Shown piece after piece: positions 13,694 through 15,301 of a stretch of 15,301 nt of DNA (positions are counted from its first letter, which is position 1; every line of letters begins with the position of its first letter). The notes below the pieces were generated by a model. It saw only the letters and a program-made list of their open reading frames with translations. It did not search any database and was not told the origin of the DNA. The DNA lies in the NCBI GenBank assembly GCA_031270525.1, contig JAISXN010000201.1, forward strand, positions 1-15,301. Direction: 5' to 3'. Origin of the DNA: Candidatus Symbiothrix sp. Its GTDB lineage: Bacteria; Bacteroidota; Bacteroidia; Bacteroidales; Azobacteroidaceae. Both the position numbers and the translations under genes were made by a program.

Positions 13694-15049
13694 ATGAATA
13701 TACCGACAATAGAAGTAGGGATAATGTCTGCCAAATCCATTGAATTTCAATTGAATGGTCGTTTCCGGCAAGTCGCTACGGGTGAAGAAGCGGCAAATAG
13801 GAGGGGCGAGGCTATCGTCAGCGGTAGTTCTTCCTTTATCCTCCGTTCAGGCGATAAGCAGCAATTGTTTGACGATTTTGTCCTGTTGGAACCGCTAAAC
13901 GAAGCGGATGCTGATTTCGAATTGCATCACGTCGTTATCGGCGTACAATTCCATTGGGAACGGGAAGAAACGCAACGCTTCAAAGGGAAATTGAAAATTT
14001 ATGTCGAAAACGGAATGTTGACCGCCGTCAATATCCTTTCCGTGGAAGATTATCTCTTGAGTGTGATTTCGTCGGAAATGAGCGCCACATCCTCCCTCGA
14101 GTTGCTGAAAGCTCATGCCGTAATTTCCCGCAGTTGGCTGCTGGCGCAAATCGAAAAAGGCAAACAGCTAAAAGACGCAAGTTACAAAACATTGATACGC
14201 AACGAAGAAGGCTATATCCGCTGGTACGACCGCGAAGACCATTCCCGCTTCGATGTTTGCGCCGATGACCATTGCCAGCGTTATCAGGGCGTCACCAAAG
14301 TATCTGCGCCGCAAGTTTATGAGGCCATGCAAGCCACATCCGGCGAAGCGCTGCTCTATGACGATATGGTTTGCGACGCCCGTTTTTATAAATGTTGCGG
14401 CGGCATTACCGAGAAATTCGAAAATGTCTGGGAACCGGTTGTACATCCCTATCTGACAAAAGTGGTTGATAATAACACAATTCCCGCCGGATACAATACC
14501 GGTTTGACAAATGAGGAAAATGCACGGGCGTGGATTTTGGGCAGTCCTCCGGCATTTTGCAATACGCACGACGGAGAAGTCCTTTCGCAGGTATTGAACG
14601 ATTACGACCGGGAAACGCAGGATTTTTACCGTTGGCAAATCACACTTACGCAAGCGGAAATCAAGGATTTATTGTTCCGCAAGGTGGGCATTGAAGTCGG
14701 CGACGTGCTTGATTTGATTCCGGTGGAACGGGGCGTATCAGGCCGTTTAATCCGTTTGAAAATTGTGGGAAGCGAGCGTACGATTACCATCGGCAAAGAA
14801 TTGGAAATCAGGAAAGCATTGTCGGAAAGTCATTTGTACAGTTCCGCATTTGTTGTAGAGAAGTGTTCTGGCGCACTTGATGGACCAACTCCCGCTATTC
14901 CGCCGGTCTTTATCCTGAAAGGCGCCGGCTGGGGTCATGGCGTCGGACTTTGCCAAATCGGCGCAGCTATTATGGGTGCGAAAGGTTATCCCTATCGGGA
15001 AATATTGACGCATTATTTTCCTCATGCAGAAGTAAAAAAAATATATTAA
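13694..15049 (+). CDS. SpoIID/LytB-domain protein, predicted cytoplasmic
   Basis: 451 residues from ATG 13694; the in-frame ATG at 13634 overlaps CE4 and lies upstream of the promoter element. A beta-rich N-terminal region (1-110) ending KIYVENGMLTAVNIL precedes the SpoIID domain: SVEDYLLSVISSEM (116-129), with E128 matching the catalytic Glu of SpoIID lytic transglycosylases, then LKAHAVISRSWLL (138-150), FDVCADDHCQRYQG (186-199) with C189 and C194 as likely zinc ligands, TSGEALLYDD and FYKCCGGITE (231-240), and GAGWGHGVGLCQIGA (410-424) near the end. SpoIID degrades denuded peptidoglycan strands in Firmicutes. Here no signal peptide or membrane anchor precedes the domain, so the protein should stay in the cytoplasm, where an action on muropeptide-like or other glycans is possible but unproven. 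It has its own promoter and stops 3 nt before an oxidoreductase gene, so it is probably not part of the PUL. Confidence 0.87.
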   Translation: MNIPTIEVGIMSAKSIEFQLNGRFRQVATGEEAANRRGEAIVSGSSSFILRSGDKQQLFDDFVLLEPLNEADADFELHHVVIGVQFHWEREETQRFKGKLKIYVENGMLTAVNILSVEDYLLSVISSEMSATSSLELLKAHAVISRSWLLAQIEKGKQLKDASYKTLIRNEEGYIRWYDREDHSRFDVCADDHCQRYQGVTKVSAPQVYEAMQATSGEALLYDDMVCDARFYKCCGGITEKFENVWEPVVHPYLTKVVDNNTIPAGYNTGLTNEENARAWILGSPPAFCNTHDGEVLSQVLNDYDRETQDFYRWQITLTQAEIKDLLFRKVGIEVGDVLDLIPVERGVSGRLIRLKIVGSERTITIGKELEIRKALSESHLYSSAFVVEKCSGALDGPTPAIPPVFILKGAGWGHGVGLCQIGAAIMGAKGYPYREILTHYFPHAEVKKIY

Positions 15050-15052
15050 CGC

Positions 15053-15301
15053 ATGTTACGCATTAATCAATATAAATTCCTGAACGAAACATCCCGCTTC
15101 ATCCCCCGCAAACGGATTTACACAGACGAATTACGCCGCTTAGCCTGGGGCGCCGACGCCGGTTTTTACCGCCTGATTCCCAAAATCGTAATCCGTTCGG
15201 AAACCGAAAAAGAAGTTTCGCGTTTGCTGGCCATTGCCGACCGGCTAAATGTGCCGGTTACTTTTCGCGCCGCCGGAACAAGTTTGTCGGGACAAGCCGT
15301 C
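15053..15301 (+). CDS. FAD-binding oxidoreductase (probably FAD plus Fe-S fusion), 5' part only
   Basis: 83 codons from ATG 15053 to the window end, still open. The start of an FAD-binding type-4 (VAO/PCMH) domain is visible: YTDELRRLAWGADAGFYRLIP, broken here as DELRRLAWGADAG (25-37) and FYRLIP (38-43), then KIVIRSETEKEVSRLLAIADR and FRAAGTSLSGQAV (71-83), the Gly-rich FAD pyrophosphate loop. This pattern fits the large glycolate oxidase/D-lactate dehydrogenase-like proteins of Bacteroidota, which also carry a C-terminal Fe-S domain and run to over 900 residues (family knowledge; not visible here). It follows the SpoIID-like gene after only 3 nt, so the two are surely co-transcribed. The 2-hydroxyacid substrate cannot be told. 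Confidence 0.85.
   Translation, partial: MLRINQYKFLNETSRFIPRKRIYTDELRRLAWGADAGFYRLIPKIVIRSETEKEVSRLLAIADRLNVPVTFRAAGTSLSGQAV

Noticed and set aside
1..15301. CRISPR arrays, tRNA/rRNA genes, transposases, integrases or prophage genes
   Set aside because: I looked for regularly spaced repeats, tRNA-like cloverleaves, and transposase or integrase motifs and saw none; gene order and composition are uniform.

Overview
The window looks like Bacteroidales chromosome (Bacteroidota; genus not determinable). The evidence is a SusC/SusD pair, lipoproteins whose lipidated Cys is followed by acidic residues, very AT-rich intergenic DNA, no Shine-Dalgarno sequence at most starts, and promoter-like elements of the TAnnTTTG type. 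Most of it is one polysaccharide utilisation locus (PUL) made of two divergent transcription units. Part of an unrelated two-gene unit follows it.

Left arm, minus strand, reading away from an AT-rich divergent promoter region at 5407-5717: a ROK-family sugar kinase, a 12-helix MFS transporter, a SIS-domain (UPF0309-like) phosphosugar protein, a creatininase-family metallo-amidohydrolase, and a secreted GH9 glycosidase whose C-terminus lies beyond base 1. Right arm, plus strand: SusC (TonB-dependent outer-membrane transporter), SusD (surface glycan-binding lipoprotein), a third surface lipoprotein in the SGBP position, a factor-independent terminator, a GH18 chitinase-like lipoprotein, and a CE4-type polysaccharide deacetylase with altered motifs.

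The likely target is a beta-linked GlcNAc/GlcN glycan such as chitin, its oligosaccharides or partly deacetylated chitin. In the inferred route, GH18 cuts at the cell surface and SusCD plus the SGBP import the fragments. CE4 and GH9 deacetylate and trim them in the periplasm, MFS carries the product across the inner membrane, and ROK, SIS and the creatininase-like enzyme process it in the cytoplasm. No NagA, NagB or GH20 gene is visible, so the creatininase-like and SIS proteins are candidates for a non-canonical amino-sugar pathway. No dedicated regulator (HTCS, ECF sigma/anti-sigma, AraC, GntR) is present, SusC has no STN domain and the ROK protein has no HTH.

From about 13660 a new unit begins at a strong -7 match. 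It encodes a SpoIID/LytB-domain protein without a signal peptide, followed 3 nt later by the start of a large FAD-binding (probably FAD plus Fe-S) oxidoreductase cut off by the window end.
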